From Oligoflexia bacterium (GTDB lineage Bacteria > Bdellovibrionota > UBA1018), in assembly GCA_903854365.1 (NCBI GenBank), contig CAINWE010000018.1, forward strand, positions 1 through 15,935: DNA of 15,935 nt, given 5' to 3'. This document shows, in pieces, positions 8,403-15,359 of the stretch. A program made the translations under genes and the position numbers. Each line of letters opens with the position of its first letter. Positions within the stretch are counted from its first letter, which is position 1. Below the pieces are notes generated by a model. The model had not been told where the DNA came from. It made no database searches and saw nothing but the letters and a program-made list of their open reading frames with translations.

Positions 8403-9065
8403 ATGCTCTCTTTTGCGGAACGTATTCAAATGCTTTCGATCCAACTCGTGCCTTTTATCATGGCGGTCGTTTTCCATGAATTCGCCCATGGCTGGGTAGC
8501 GAACCGATGGGGCGATCCCACTGCAAAAAATAACGGAAGACTGACTCTCAACCCCATCCCGCATATGGACTTACTGGGTACCTTAATTTTTCCAATCATT
8601 AATATGCTCACCGGAATGAGCTTGTTGATTGGATGGGCAAAGCCAGTGCCGATCAACCCCAACCGTTTTCGAAAGTACCGGCCGGGTGTGTTTTGGGTTT
8701 CACTGGCTGGCCCTGGAATGAATTTCTTGCTCGCCATTCTGTCGGCTTTTGCGTTCTGCGCCCTTCATGCCTGGGTTCCCCAAAGCTTCTATCTGCATGA
8801 ACCCCTCATCAACATGGCCTACGTTTCCATCACGCTGAATTATGCTCTCGGTATTTTCAACCTCGTACCCCTCCCCCCCCTTGACGGGAGTAAAGTCGTA
8901 GAAGTTTTCCTTCCCTACGAGGCAGCCCGCAGCTATCAGGCACTTTCGCAATACAGTTTTTTTATCCTCATGGCGCTTTTGGCCAGCGGAGCGTTCTCAA
9001 TTCTGAGTATCCCCATCCGTTTTTGCACAGAAATCACTCTTCAATGGGTCAGCGCTCTCTTTTAA
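8403..9065 (+). CDS. Site-2-type zinc metalloprotease, M50 family
   Basis: Intramembrane zinc protease of the short M50B (S2P) type. At 220 residues it is almost wholly membrane-embedded. The metal site is H25-E26-x2-H29 in VVFHEFAHGW, with the third ligand D161 in NLVPLPPLDGSK. The family segment DPTAKNNGRLTLNPIPHMD follows the HExxH helix, then IGWAKPVPINPNRF. There is no PDZ domain, unlike RseP, so this is the small subgroup whose substrates are mostly unknown. An in-frame TAA at 8391 rules out a much longer start; ATG 8403 lacks a close ribosome binding site, and ATG 8430 (with GGAA 9 nt upstream) is an alternative that keeps the catalytic helix. An AGGAG at 8381-8385 is too far away to serve. 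It lies in front of trpS, an order I recall from deltaproteobacteria. Confidence 0.9.
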   Translation: MLSFAERIQMLSIQLVPFIMAVVFHEFAHGWVANRWGDPTAKNNGRLTLNPIPHMDLLGTLIFPIINMLTGMSLLIGWAKPVPINPNRFRKYRPGVFWVSLAGPGMNFLLAILSAFAFCALHAWVPQSFYLHEPLINMAYVSITLNYALGIFNLVPLPPLDGSKVVEVFLPYEAARSYQALSQYSFFILMALLASGAFSILSIPIRFCTEITLQWVSALF

Positions 9066-9108
9066 GCGATGATCCGCTCCAACATGAATCTCCTTGGAAA
9101 GTATTAAA

Positions 9109-10140
9109 ATGACTCAAATTCACTCACAAGCCCCCGTCCCGTCTGAAAAAAAAGTCATGCTCTCGGCGGTCCAGCCATCGAATCGCCTTACCCTCGGCAA
9201 TTACCTCGGTGCCCTAAAAAACTGGGTCCAACTCCAATCTCAGTTTGACTGCCTCTTTTTTGCGGTAGATTTGCATGCAGTGACAGTCCGACAAGACCCC
9301 AAAGAATTGAAGGAGCAAACCTACCGAGCCATCGCCACCTATATCGCCGCAGGAATCGACCCAAACTCGGTCACGCTGTTTGCGCAATCTCACGTGCCTC
9401 AACATGCTGAACTGGCCTGGATTCTCAACTGTTTCGTTTACATGGGCGAACTTGGACGCATGACCCAATTCAAGGACAAGAGTGCAAAACAGGATCAGAA
9501 TATTTCTGTGGGATTATTCACTTACCCTGCATTAATGGCAGCTGATATTCTACTGTACAAAACTCACCTAGTCCCCGTCGGCGAGGACCAAAAGCAACAC
9601 TTAGAGATCACTCGTGACATCGCCCACCGCATGAACCAAATCTATGGAAGCGATCTGTTTACGATCCCAGAGGTCTATATTCCTCCGGTCGGTGCTCGCA
9701 TCATGAGCTTGCAAAATCCGCTCTCCAAAATGTCGAAGTCAGATCCAGACCCCAATAGCGCTGTCTACCTCACCGACTCCGACGATCAAATTCGCAAAAA
9801 GCTCAAACGCGCCGTCACGGACTCAGGCTCTGATATTGTCTATTCAGAAGAAAAACCTGGAATCCGCAACCTCATCGACATTCAGTCGGCGATCACCGGT
9901 CGGTCGACTCAGCAAATCACTGACGCGTACGCTGGCAAACAATACGGCCACCTCAAAGTAGAGACGGCTGAGCTTGTCGCAGCGACCGTCGGACCAATCC
10001 GCAATCGGACCGAGGAGCTACTCCGAGACACGTCCTATCTGGATTCATTGTTGAAAAAAGGAGCCGAAAAAGCAAAGACTAGGGCAAGCAACACTTTAAA
10101 GGACGTTTACGAACGAATCGGTTTTATTCCCAGGGGGTAG
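9109..10140 (+). CDS. trpS: Tryptophanyl-tRNA synthetase
   Basis: Class I aminoacyl-tRNA synthetase charging tRNA-Trp in the cytoplasm. From ATG 9109 it has 343 residues, the normal size. I prefer this start over TTG 9094 because GGAAAG lies 7 nt upstream, and the first family motif already begins 18-20 residues into the protein. The HIGH-type signature appears as LTLGN (27-31) in SAVQPSNRLTLGNYLGAL, and KMSKS is intact at 207-211 (LSKMSKSDPDPN). Between them are the expected tryptophan-pocket segments (VDLHAVT, LGRMTQFKDK, FTYPALMAADILLY, VPVGEDQKQHLE). It follows the M50 gene by 43 bp and stops 3 bp before scpA, so it is almost certainly co-transcribed with scpA. No leader peptide or T-box is visible. 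Confidence 0.96.
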   Translation: MTQIHSQAPVPSEKKVMLSAVQPSNRLTLGNYLGALKNWVQLQSQFDCLFFAVDLHAVTVRQDPKELKEQTYRAIATYIAAGIDPNSVTLFAQSHVPQHAELAWILNCFVYMGELGRMTQFKDKSAKQDQNISVGLFTYPALMAADILLYKTHLVPVGEDQKQHLEITRDIAHRMNQIYGSDLFTIPEVYIPPVGARIMSLQNPLSKMSKSDPDPNSAVYLTDSDDQIRKKLKRAVTDSGSDIVYSEEKPGIRNLIDIQSAITGRSTQQITDAYAGKQYGHLKVETAELVAATVGPIRNRTEELLRDTSYLDSLLKKGAEKAKTRASNTLKDVYERIGFIPRG

Positions 10141-10143
10141 ACT

Positions 10144-10947
10144 ATGGCAAATCGCATCCCGATTACCGTGCGACTCAACAGTTTTGAAGGGCCGCTCGAC
10201 CTATTGCTCTATTTAATTCAGACTCACGAGCTGGATATTTCACGCGTGTCGATCGGAAAAATCACCGACCAGTACCTGGCCTACGTCCGGTTCATGCAGG
10301 AATTGAACTTCGACACCGCGAGCGAGTTTCTCGTAATGGCCGCCACGCTCGTTCACTGGAAAAGCCGCGCACTGCTCCCCCAGGAAAATGGTGCGCTTCA
10401 AAATGGAGCATCCGCTGAGGACAGCCCACTCACCCAGGAAGAACTGATTCAACAACTCCTCCAACATCAACGCTTTCTGGAGGCCGGAGAAAATCTCGCC
10501 CAACTTCCCCTTCTCGGGGCTGACGTTTTTTCACGGGCCAATAGCAAACCCCCGATCGAAAAGATCTGGCGTGAGATGAATCTCAGCGACCTCACCCTCG
10601 CCTACCAAGAAACCCTGATGCGAGCACGAAAACGCACCCAAGTTCTCCGGAAAGAAACCGTCTCCATCACAGACAAAATCATGGAATTTGCCGATAAATT
10701 ACCCGTCAACGAGATGACCGAACTTCGCACACTCCTCGAAGCGCACTGCACCCGCGGGGATATTGTCGCGACCTTTTTGGCGGCCCTCGAACTAGGACGA
10801 CTCAAGAAAATGCGCCTCTACCAAGAAGGGGCCTACTCTGAAATATTTTTGGAGCTCTTAGAGTCTCTGAAAAATTTTGATGTTAAATTGGCACAAAGTT
10901 TTGAAAACGTCGCGTTAGCCATCGCCGCCGAAGGAAATCCATCATGA
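10144..10947 (+). CDS. scpA: Segregation and condensation protein ScpA
   Basis: Kleisin subunit that bridges SMC heads and, with ScpB, forms the SMC-ScpAB condensin that compacts and separates chromosomes. Length is 267 residues. The N-terminal kleisin motif is intact: LNSFEGPLDLLLYLIQTHELDISRVSIGKITDQYLAYV is present in full within residues 10-50, followed by a helix that includes ATLVHWKSRALLPQ. The middle is a charged linker and the C-terminus (about 190-255) is a winged-helix domain, with the family-typical VATFLAALELGRLKKMRLYQ. ATG 10144 is preceded by a G-rich site at 10133-10137 inside the end of trpS. Its stop overlaps the scpB start by 4 bp, so translation is probably coupled and the two partners are made together. 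Confidence 0.95.
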   Translation: MANRIPITVRLNSFEGPLDLLLYLIQTHELDISRVSIGKITDQYLAYVRFMQELNFDTASEFLVMAATLVHWKSRALLPQENGALQNGASAEDSPLTQEELIQQLLQHQRFLEAGENLAQLPLLGADVFSRANSKPPIEKIWREMNLSDLTLAYQETLMRARKRTQVLRKETVSITDKIMEFADKLPVNEMTELRTLLEAHCTRGDIVATFLAALELGRLKKMRLYQEGAYSEIFLELLESLKNFDVKLAQSFENVALAIAAEGNPS

Positions 10948-12089
10948 GTGAAAATCAAGAAATCCCCCGTTTTGAAGAACTTGCTAAACAATGGGCCGAG
11001 AACCCAGACACGGCAGAACAACTCATCGAGGAGCCCCTCGACGAGCTCATGAATGCCTCCACCGAGGCGGACCTCAAGAGACTGGCGGAGGTCCTGGCCC
11101 AACAAGAACAGATTTCTTTGGCAGAGATCATCGTCCAGGAAGCTCCACTCGCAGACCTAGAGGCCCAAATCGCAGAGGATCAATTACTCCAAAGTGAAAT
11201 TCTCGCAGAAATCAACGAAACCGCCGTCGAAGGGAACACTTCGGTCAAATCAGCAGTGCAGCTCGATGCCGACGAAATTCAGTCCTGTATCGAAGCCCTG
11301 CTTTTCATTTCGGACAAACCCTTGTCTCAAGATCGTCTGAGAACCCTTCTCGGTCCTGAGTTCGAAGCCCAAGTCTTCCAAACGGCTTTAGACGCCATCA
11401 AAACTCGCTACTCCGCAGTGCATCACGGTATCGAGCTCATGGAAATCGCAGGCGGATACCAGTTCAGAACCAAGCCTGGCCGGGCTGATTTGGCCAAAAA
11501 ACTCGTCCGCGTGCAGACTCAAAGACTTTCGAGTGGCTCCATGGAAACCCTCGCCATTATTGCCTACCAACAACCCACAATGAAGGAAGAAATCGACAAG
11601 ATTCGAGGGGTTGACTCCTCTTACTTCGTCCGGGGTCTCATGGATCGAAAACTCATCAAAATCATCGGGAGATCCGAACTCCCGGGACGCCCCATGCTCT
11701 ATGGAACGACCCCCGAGTTTTTAGAAGTCTTTGGCCTGAAGGACCTGACTTCTCTGCCCTCGCTCCGGGAACTCGAACAGATGATGCCCCAAAGCCAATC
11801 CTCGAATCCCCACGAAGATGACCCGAAAACCCGAGAAATGCGTCGGCTGGTGGGTGAAATGAAGGCAGATCACTCCTCCGCACTCAACTACGACCCAAAA
11901 GAGGACGAGAAGATCCTCAAGGACTTCAGAAATCAAATCAGTCTCATCCCCACCTCGACCCCCTATTTAGATGAGCTCAAGGCAGCCGAAGCCCTTGCAC
12001 TGGCAGCCCAAAATCAACCTCCCACACCTGAAATCATCCCGGAGACTCAGCTGCAAGGGACTCCGTCCCCGCAGATTAGCGCGGATTAG
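10944..12089 (+). CDS. scpB: Segregation and condensation protein ScpB, with long N- and C-terminal extensions
   Basis: Dimeric winged-helix partner of ScpA in the SMC condensin. At 381 residues it is about twice the usual 180-200. The conserved core runs from about 108 to 275: first winged helix from DEIQSCIEALLFISDKPLS, then the second with METLAIIAYQQPTMKEEIDKIRG, an RGLMDRKLI segment and GRPMLYGTTPEFLEVFGL. Before it lie about 105 acidic residues, Glu/Gln/Leu-rich and predicted helical (SLAEIIVQEAPLADLEAQIAE). After it lie about 105 more, charged then Pro/Thr/Gln-rich and probably disordered. The start overlaps the scpA stop (ATGA at 10944-10947). The reading frame is unbroken and the extensions share the codon style of the core, so they appear genuine rather than a fusion error. 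Confidence 0.93.
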   Translation: MSENQEIPRFEELAKQWAENPDTAEQLIEEPLDELMNASTEADLKRLAEVLAQQEQISLAEIIVQEAPLADLEAQIAEDQLLQSEILAEINETAVEGNTSVKSAVQLDADEIQSCIEALLFISDKPLSQDRLRTLLGPEFEAQVFQTALDAIKTRYSAVHHGIELMEIAGGYQFRTKPGRADLAKKLVRVQTQRLSSGSMETLAIIAYQQPTMKEEIDKIRGVDSSYFVRGLMDRKLIKIIGRSELPGRPMLYGTTPEFLEVFGLKDLTSLPSLRELEQMMPQSQSSNPHEDDPKTREMRRLVGEMKADHSSALNYDPKEDEKILKDFRNQISLIPTSTPYLDELKAAEALALAAQNQPPTPEIIPETQLQGTPSPQISAD

Positions 12090-12139
12090 GGCTCGCAACA
12101 GTGGCTAGCAGTAGCACTTTATGATAGACTGAGAGCCTT

Positions 12140-13018
12140 ATGGCAAAAGAGCGAGTCCAGAAAATTTTAGCGAAGGCAGGTATTTGTTCTCGTCGCAAGG
12201 CAGAAGAGCTCATCGTCGAGGGTCTCGTGACCATCAACGGCAAAACCGCGAAATTAGGGGATCAAGCCGAGTGGGGTAAGGACGCTATCAAAGTCAGCGG
12301 CAAACTCCTCCTCCAACAAGAGACCCCGACCTACTTGGCGTTTTTCAAGCCCAAAGGCGTCATCTGTGCGCTCTCGGATCCCCAGGAACGCCCCACCCTC
12401 GCGGACTACCTTAAAAAAGTAACTCATCGTGTGTATCCAATCGGGCGATTGGATTTTAATAGCGAAGGGATTGTCTTGCTTACCAATGATGGCGACTTCG
12501 CCGAAAAGGTGCAAAGAAGAGATGATATCCCGCGGGTTTACGCAGTCAAAGTCAAAGGCCATCCAACCGAAGAAATGATGACTCGCCTCAAAAAGGGCGC
12601 CAGACTCGGTAACGAGGTGAAGCGACTCTTCAAACCTCACGAAGTCTGGGTCAAACAAGAGCTTGCTAACAAAGCACTCGTGCAGACCGTCATCCTGGGG
12701 TCCGGGGCCTTCGACCTCAAAGCCTACTTTGAGCTGAAGGGCTTCTTGGTCGAAAAAATCACCCGAACTTCACTTGGGCACCTCACTCTGCGAGGGCTTC
12801 AACCTGGGCACTACCGCCTCCTCAAACAAAGTCAGGCCTTTGCACTCCTCGAACAGCCTGAACTTGGAATGAAAGTCATCGAGGACAAACCCAGACCTCG
12901 CGCCAAGACCGTGCGAATCGCACCCCTGGCAAAACCAATCGCTCCGAAGCCCTCACCCCGAGCCAAAAAGGGTCCGAGAATCGTCATCGCCCCAAAAAAA
13001 CGAATTCAGCCTCTTTAA
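12140..13018 (+). CDS. rluB: RsuA/RluB/RluE/RluF-family pseudouridine synthase
   Basis: Enzyme of the group that isomerises uridine to pseudouridine in rRNA. Length is 292 residues. An N-terminal S4 RNA-binding domain spans about 2-50 (RVQKILAKAGICSRRKAEELI). The catalytic domain starts at about 64, with nucleophile D105 in YPIGRLDFNSEGIVLLTNDGD. Gene position after scpB and overall shape point to RluB (23S rRNA). One oddity: the normally strongly conserved G-R-N-R-x-V-R-R stretch is replaced by GSGAFDLKAYFELKGF (187-202). The C-terminal 45 residues form a Lys/Arg/Pro-rich tail, typical of RluB proteins that use it to grip rRNA. ATG 12140 lies 50 bp after scpB; GAGAG at 12131-12135 is a weak ribosome binding site and TATGAT at 12120-12125 a possible -10 without a matching -35. 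Family is sure, substrate inferred. Confidence 0.88.
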   Translation: MAKERVQKILAKAGICSRRKAEELIVEGLVTINGKTAKLGDQAEWGKDAIKVSGKLLLQQETPTYLAFFKPKGVICALSDPQERPTLADYLKKVTHRVYPIGRLDFNSEGIVLLTNDGDFAEKVQRRDDIPRVYAVKVKGHPTEEMMTRLKKGARLGNEVKRLFKPHEVWVKQELANKALVQTVILGSGAFDLKAYFELKGFLVEKITRTSLGHLTLRGLQPGHYRLLKQSQAFALLEQPELGMKVIEDKPRPRAKTVRIAPLAKPIAPKPSPRAKKGPRIVIAPKKRIQPL

Positions 13019-13032
13019 TTTTCGTTTTAACG

Positions 13033-13061
13033 TTGACTTTAGTACGGCTCAGACCGTAAGG
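13033..13061 (+). promoter_or_regulatory. Possible promoter for the initiator tRNA
   Basis: TTGACT at 13033-13038 matches the -35 consensus in five of six positions. With an 18-bp spacer the -10 would be TAAGGT (13057-13062), three of six. It would give a leader of about 60 nt before the tRNA. The weak -10 makes this tentative. Confidence 0.3.
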
Positions 13062-13109
13062 TGGCTGAGCTTTCAACGACGAAATTCAAAAGAAAACTTC
13101 GAAAGAAGT
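13047..13109 (+). other. Two GNRA-tetraloop hairpins upstream of the tRNA
   Basis: Hairpin 1: GCTCAG-ACC closed by a GTAA loop and GGT, a GG bulge, then CTGAGC (13047-13070). Hairpin 2: ACTTC-GAAA-GAAGT (13096-13109). Both loops fit GNRA. Neither is followed by a T tract, so they are not standard terminators. They could help end rluB mRNA or belong to the tRNA precursor leader. Confidence 0.5.
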
Positions 13110-13130
13110 CATTGTCAGCAAAATTAATGT

Positions 13131-13207
<77 letters not shown>

Positions 13208-13215
13208 ATATAGAG

Positions 13216-13251
13216 TGGCCTCAGAGTGCAAATTCTGAGGCCATTTTTTTT
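13216..13251 (+). terminator. Rho-independent terminator of tRNA-fMet
   Basis: A perfect 10-bp stem TGGCCTCAGA / TCTGAGGCCA (13216-13225 and 13234-13243) with an 8-nt loop, followed by eight T. It lies 9 bp after the tRNA and shows the tRNA is a single-gene transcript. Confidence 0.95.
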
Positions 13252-13289
13252 ATTCAAAATTCGCTTCGTCAAACACCGGTACGAATCAA

Positions 13290-13305
13290 GAAGAGCCGAA
13301 GAGCC
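13290..13305 (-). repeat. 8-bp tandem repeat abutting the antitoxin stop codon
   Basis: GAAGAGCC occurs twice in tandem (13290-13297 and 13298-13305), immediately beyond the stop codon of the antitoxin gene. It is probably slippage. It does not form a terminator. Confidence 0.7.
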
Positions 13306-13689
13306 CTACAAAAACACCCGATAATCAATTTTAAGCACCTGGGACAACCGCCGCGCCATCTTCTTGCCAATAGGGCGAGCGCCCGTTTCCATTTTAGAAA
13401 GATCCGACTGGGTAATCTTCAGCTTCAAAGAAAGCTCACTTTGGGTCAGCCCTTCTTTGTGCCGAGCGCCACGCAACACCGCCGCTGGACGTTTGCGATC
13501 ATCAGCTAAGTCAGGGAAAAGGTCAGAGGCTGGCACCGAGTCCTCACTCTTTTGAACTTCATATTCTTTGAGCACTTGGGCAATCCCCTGTGCAGTCTCC
13601 TTGGGAACTAAAAAAAGGCGCGGCTTGCGCTGACCAATCAAAACCTCAATACATCCCTCAGTAGGGAGCTTTTTCGCGTGTACCGACAT
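13306..13689 (-). CDS. XRE-family antitoxin of a type II toxin-antitoxin pair
   Basis: This 127-residue protein is the likely antitoxin and autorepressor. Residues 1-65 form an N-terminal region that probably binds the toxin (VLIGQRKPRLFLVPKETAQ). Residues 70-127 are a Cro/C1-type helix-turn-helix with GLTQSELSLKLKITQSDLSK and METGARPIGKKMARRL. The gene is second in the pair, its start overlapping the 3' end of the toxin gene by 32 bp, which is the toxin-first order of HigBA-like modules. A strong ribosome binding site, GAGGTG (complement of 13694-13699), lies 4 nt before ATG 13689 inside the toxin gene, so the antitoxin can be translated efficiently. The stop lies at 13306, and no terminator follows on this strand. 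Confidence 0.85.
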   Translation of the reverse strand: MSVHAKKLPTEGCIEVLIGQRKPRLFLVPKETAQGIAQVLKEYEVQKSEDSVPASDLFPDLADDRKRPAAVLRGARHKEGLTQSELSLKLKITQSDLSKMETGARPIGKKMARRLSQVLKIDYRVFL

Positions 13690-13930
13690 AAGTCACCTCA
13701 ATGATTACTACTTGCCCATCAACTACCCGCCAACAGGCCACATAGCGATAGGACAAATGACAATGATGCTCGCTCGGCCCCAACTTTGAATAGTTTGCCC
13801 AGTTGCCTCGAACGGGACCAACATTCTCCAACTCCACAATCAATGCCTTCAAGCTGTCTTGAATGGCTTTGGGTAAATCCCTCACCTGCTTCGCTGCCTT
13901 TTTTGTAAACTGCACCTGCCAGTTTGCCAT
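13658..13930 (-). CDS. RelE/HigB-superfamily toxin
   Basis: A 90-residue member of the RelE/ParE fold group, whose relatives mostly cut mRNA on the ribosome. The start FTKKAAKQVRDLPKAIQDSLKALI is the usual pair of N-terminal helices; the core WANYSKLGPSEHHCHLSYRYV and the end VVIIEVTYVGTREKAPY match the subgroup ending in the ACW...YVG(T/S)xExAPY pattern. Basic residues and His57/Tyr-rich strands suit RNA cleavage, but the target is not shown by sequence. The gene is complete and in frame, with length typical of the group, so the toxin is likely active. It comes before the antitoxin gene. There is no recognisable ribosome binding site, and the predicted transcript start is only about 5 nt before ATG 13930. 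Confidence 0.85.
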   Translation of the reverse strand: MANWQVQFTKKAAKQVRDLPKAIQDSLKALIVELENVGPVRGNWANYSKLGPSEHHCHLSYRYVACWRVVDGQVVIIEVTYVGTREKAPY

Positions 13931-13941
13931 AACGTGCTTTC

Positions 13942-13970
13942 ATTATATGGAATTTACTACCATAGAGCAA
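13942..13970 (-). promoter_or_regulatory. Promoter of the toxin-antitoxin pair, with embedded operator candidate
   Basis: On the minus strand TTGCTC (13965-13970) and a perfect TATAAT (13942-13947) are separated by exactly 17 bp. A 5-bp-arm inverted repeat, TATGG...CCATA (13946-13964), fills the spacer and touches the -10. An antitoxin dimer bound there would block RNA polymerase, the usual autoregulation of such modules. Confidence 0.7.
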
Positions 13971-14040
13971 ATTTATTCCTTTTTTGGGCCGACCTAGGTC
14001 TTGTGGGGTGTCCGGCTGTCTTCACTTCATGGAGGGTTTG

Positions 14041-14226
14041 CTAGCGATAAATCTCGCGCCTATGACCGATCTTCACAAGAAGAACCACTAGCGCCCTATC
14101 GCGAACTTGCAAGATGATTCGGTAATCCCCTATTACGATTGAGCTCAACCACCGCCCAACACAGAGAGATAGAGCAACACTCGTGCCGGCATCAGCCAGG
14201 AACCAGGAAGAAATCATTCTTATCAT
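14041..14226 (-). pseudogene. Remnant of a RelE/ParE-family toxin
   Basis: The last 30 residues, IGDYRIILQVRDRALVVLLVKIGHRREIYR, are a clear match to the C-terminal strands of RelE-type toxins (usual form GDYRVIYEI...VLRVGHRREVYR). The 61-codon open frame is too short for the 85-90 residue family: the N-terminal helices are replaced by unrelated hydrophobic sequence (SSWFLADAGTSVALSL). No antitoxin gene lies on either side; 73 bp upstream is the end of the secreted-protein gene. I read it as a decayed toxin gene that lost its 5' part. Expression is unlikely to matter. Confidence 0.65.
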
Positions 14227-14263
14227 TAAATACTTGTATTGAATTTAAATAAAAAAGTTTGGC

Positions 14264-14284
14264 AAAAAATCAGAGCCCCCTGAT
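14264..14284 (-). terminator. Weak terminator after the secreted-protein gene
   Basis: On the minus strand ATCAG (14284-14280) and CTGAT (14273-14269) form a 5-bp stem with a 6-nt loop, followed by a run of T (complement of A 14264-14268). It is short but correctly placed, about 15 bp after the gene end. Confidence 0.4.
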
Positions 14285-14299
14285 CGCCCCCCATTGAGA

Positions 14300-15259
14300 T
14301 CACCGTTCAATCACGCATCGAACCGCGTAGTCGTCTCCGTCGTCACCCACCTCGAGAGAATAGGCTTCGACTTCGTCTGCGTCGTCGACCCAGTCAAACG
14401 CGTAAACAGTCGGGTTCCCAAACGCCGCCGGGGCGGTCCAATACTGATGGTCCGGACTTACGAGATCTGGAATCAGGTTAAATCCATACCCTTCCTCGGG
14501 ACCCTGAAATAAAGCATTGGCAAAATCCTCATAATCTTGTGGGGTCGGCAGTCGAGAGCCCTGACCCAAATCCCGGAAGAACTGGACCGCTTCCGCTTGA
14601 CTCATAAGCCTAGGCGCGGGCGCACTGATGACGAGGATACACCCCCCCGTCGCTTTGAATTGATGCATCGGCCCCAAGGCAGCGAACCGTTTGCTCACTC
14701 GCTTTTGAATTTTGGGCCTAGATGAATTAACCGGCTTCACCTTCGTTTTACTCAGAAGGATCTTGGCTTGAGCGACCCGTTCATGTTCTGCTTCGATTTT
14801 AAAGTCGCGAACACTGGACAGGAACGAACCCTCGTTCCAACTCACCCGCCTTCTGGGTTTGCCGCTTTTAAGCCGGCTCATTCCGCCCCCTCCGGCTCCG
14901 CCTCCCGCAGCACTTACGGAGGTCGATTCCGATGGCTTTGAAAAAATGCCTGGGAAATCCACTTCGAGATCAGCCGCCACTTCCTGCGCAAGCTCAGCTC
15001 CAGTGAGGGCAGCCAGGGTAGGCGGATTTCTCGAGATCCGTGCTGACACCAGTGAAGGGACGCCGTGCCAAAACAGGTCTCCGGAGGCACACGCGGCGTG
15101 AATTTCCGCGTCGGGCGCCCCACTCACCTCCAAACCCGGGACAATCTCCTCGTGGCACACGGAGCACTTTCCTGCATAGACTGCAGGGGCCAAGATAAGG
15201 TCAACTAACACAGCTAAATGCAACCACTTCTTCGTGAGGCGAGACATCAAGTGAATCAT
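14300..15259 (-). CDS. Secreted protein with N-terminal Cys/His cluster and C-terminal Lcl/FISUMP-like domain
   Basis: A 319-residue exported protein of no named family. Residues 1-29 are a signal peptide (TKKWLHLAVLVDLILAPAVYA, cleavage before GKC). Directly after it comes C32-x2-C35-x18-H54-x2-C57, spaced like one zinc site of a RING/LIM-type treble clef; the same start also spells CSVCH, the c-type heme motif, though no distal ligand is obvious. Residues 118-127 are a poly-Gly linker (GGGAGGGGMS), followed by a basic region (RLKSGKPRRR). The end, from about 218 (MSQAEAVQFFRDLGQGSRLPT...YWTA...DDYAVRCVIER), has the RLPT and YxVRC marks of Lcl/DUF1566 or FISUMP surface domains. The acidic C-terminus contrasts with the basic middle. 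No good ribosome binding site precedes ATG 15259; M5 is an alternative. Function unknown. Confidence 0.75.
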   Translation of the reverse strand: MIHLMSRLTKKWLHLAVLVDLILAPAVYAGKCSVCHEEIVPGLEVSGAPDAEIHAACASGDLFWHGVPSLVSARISRNPPTLAALTGAELAQEVAADLEVDFPGIFSKPSESTSVSAAGGGAGGGGMSRLKSGKPRRRVSWNEGSFLSSVRDFKIEAEHERVAQAKILLSKTKVKPVNSSRPKIQKRVSKRFAALGPMHQFKATGGCILVISAPAPRLMSQAEAVQFFRDLGQGSRLPTPQDYEDFANALFQGPEEGYGFNLIPDLVSPDHQYWTAPAAFGNPTVYAFDWVDDADEVEAYSLEVGDDGDDYAVRCVIER

Positions 15260-15327
15260 GATGCCAGGGGATAAGCTTTTTTACATAAAAACTCAACAAT
15301 AATCACCCGAAGATTGAACGACGATTT

Positions 15328-15343
15328 GTACTAAATCTAGTAC
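15328..15343. repeat. Perfect inverted repeat GTACTA-aatc-TAGTAC
   Basis: A 6-bp-arm palindrome about 70-85 bp upstream of the secreted-protein start codon. It could be an operator for that gene or for transcription to the right. A TACAAT (15344-15349) directly follows, with no matching -35. Confidence 0.45.
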
Positions 15344-15359
15344 TACAATATCATACCCA

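Noticed and set aside
9094..9108. TTG 9094 as the trpS start
   Set aside because: ATG 9109 has GGAAAG at proper spacing, while TTG 9094 lacks a ribosome binding site.
14294..14512. Plus-strand frame of 72 codons opposite the secreted-protein gene
   Set aside because: No ribosome binding site or recognisable motif; the minus-strand gene has a signal peptide and domain marks.
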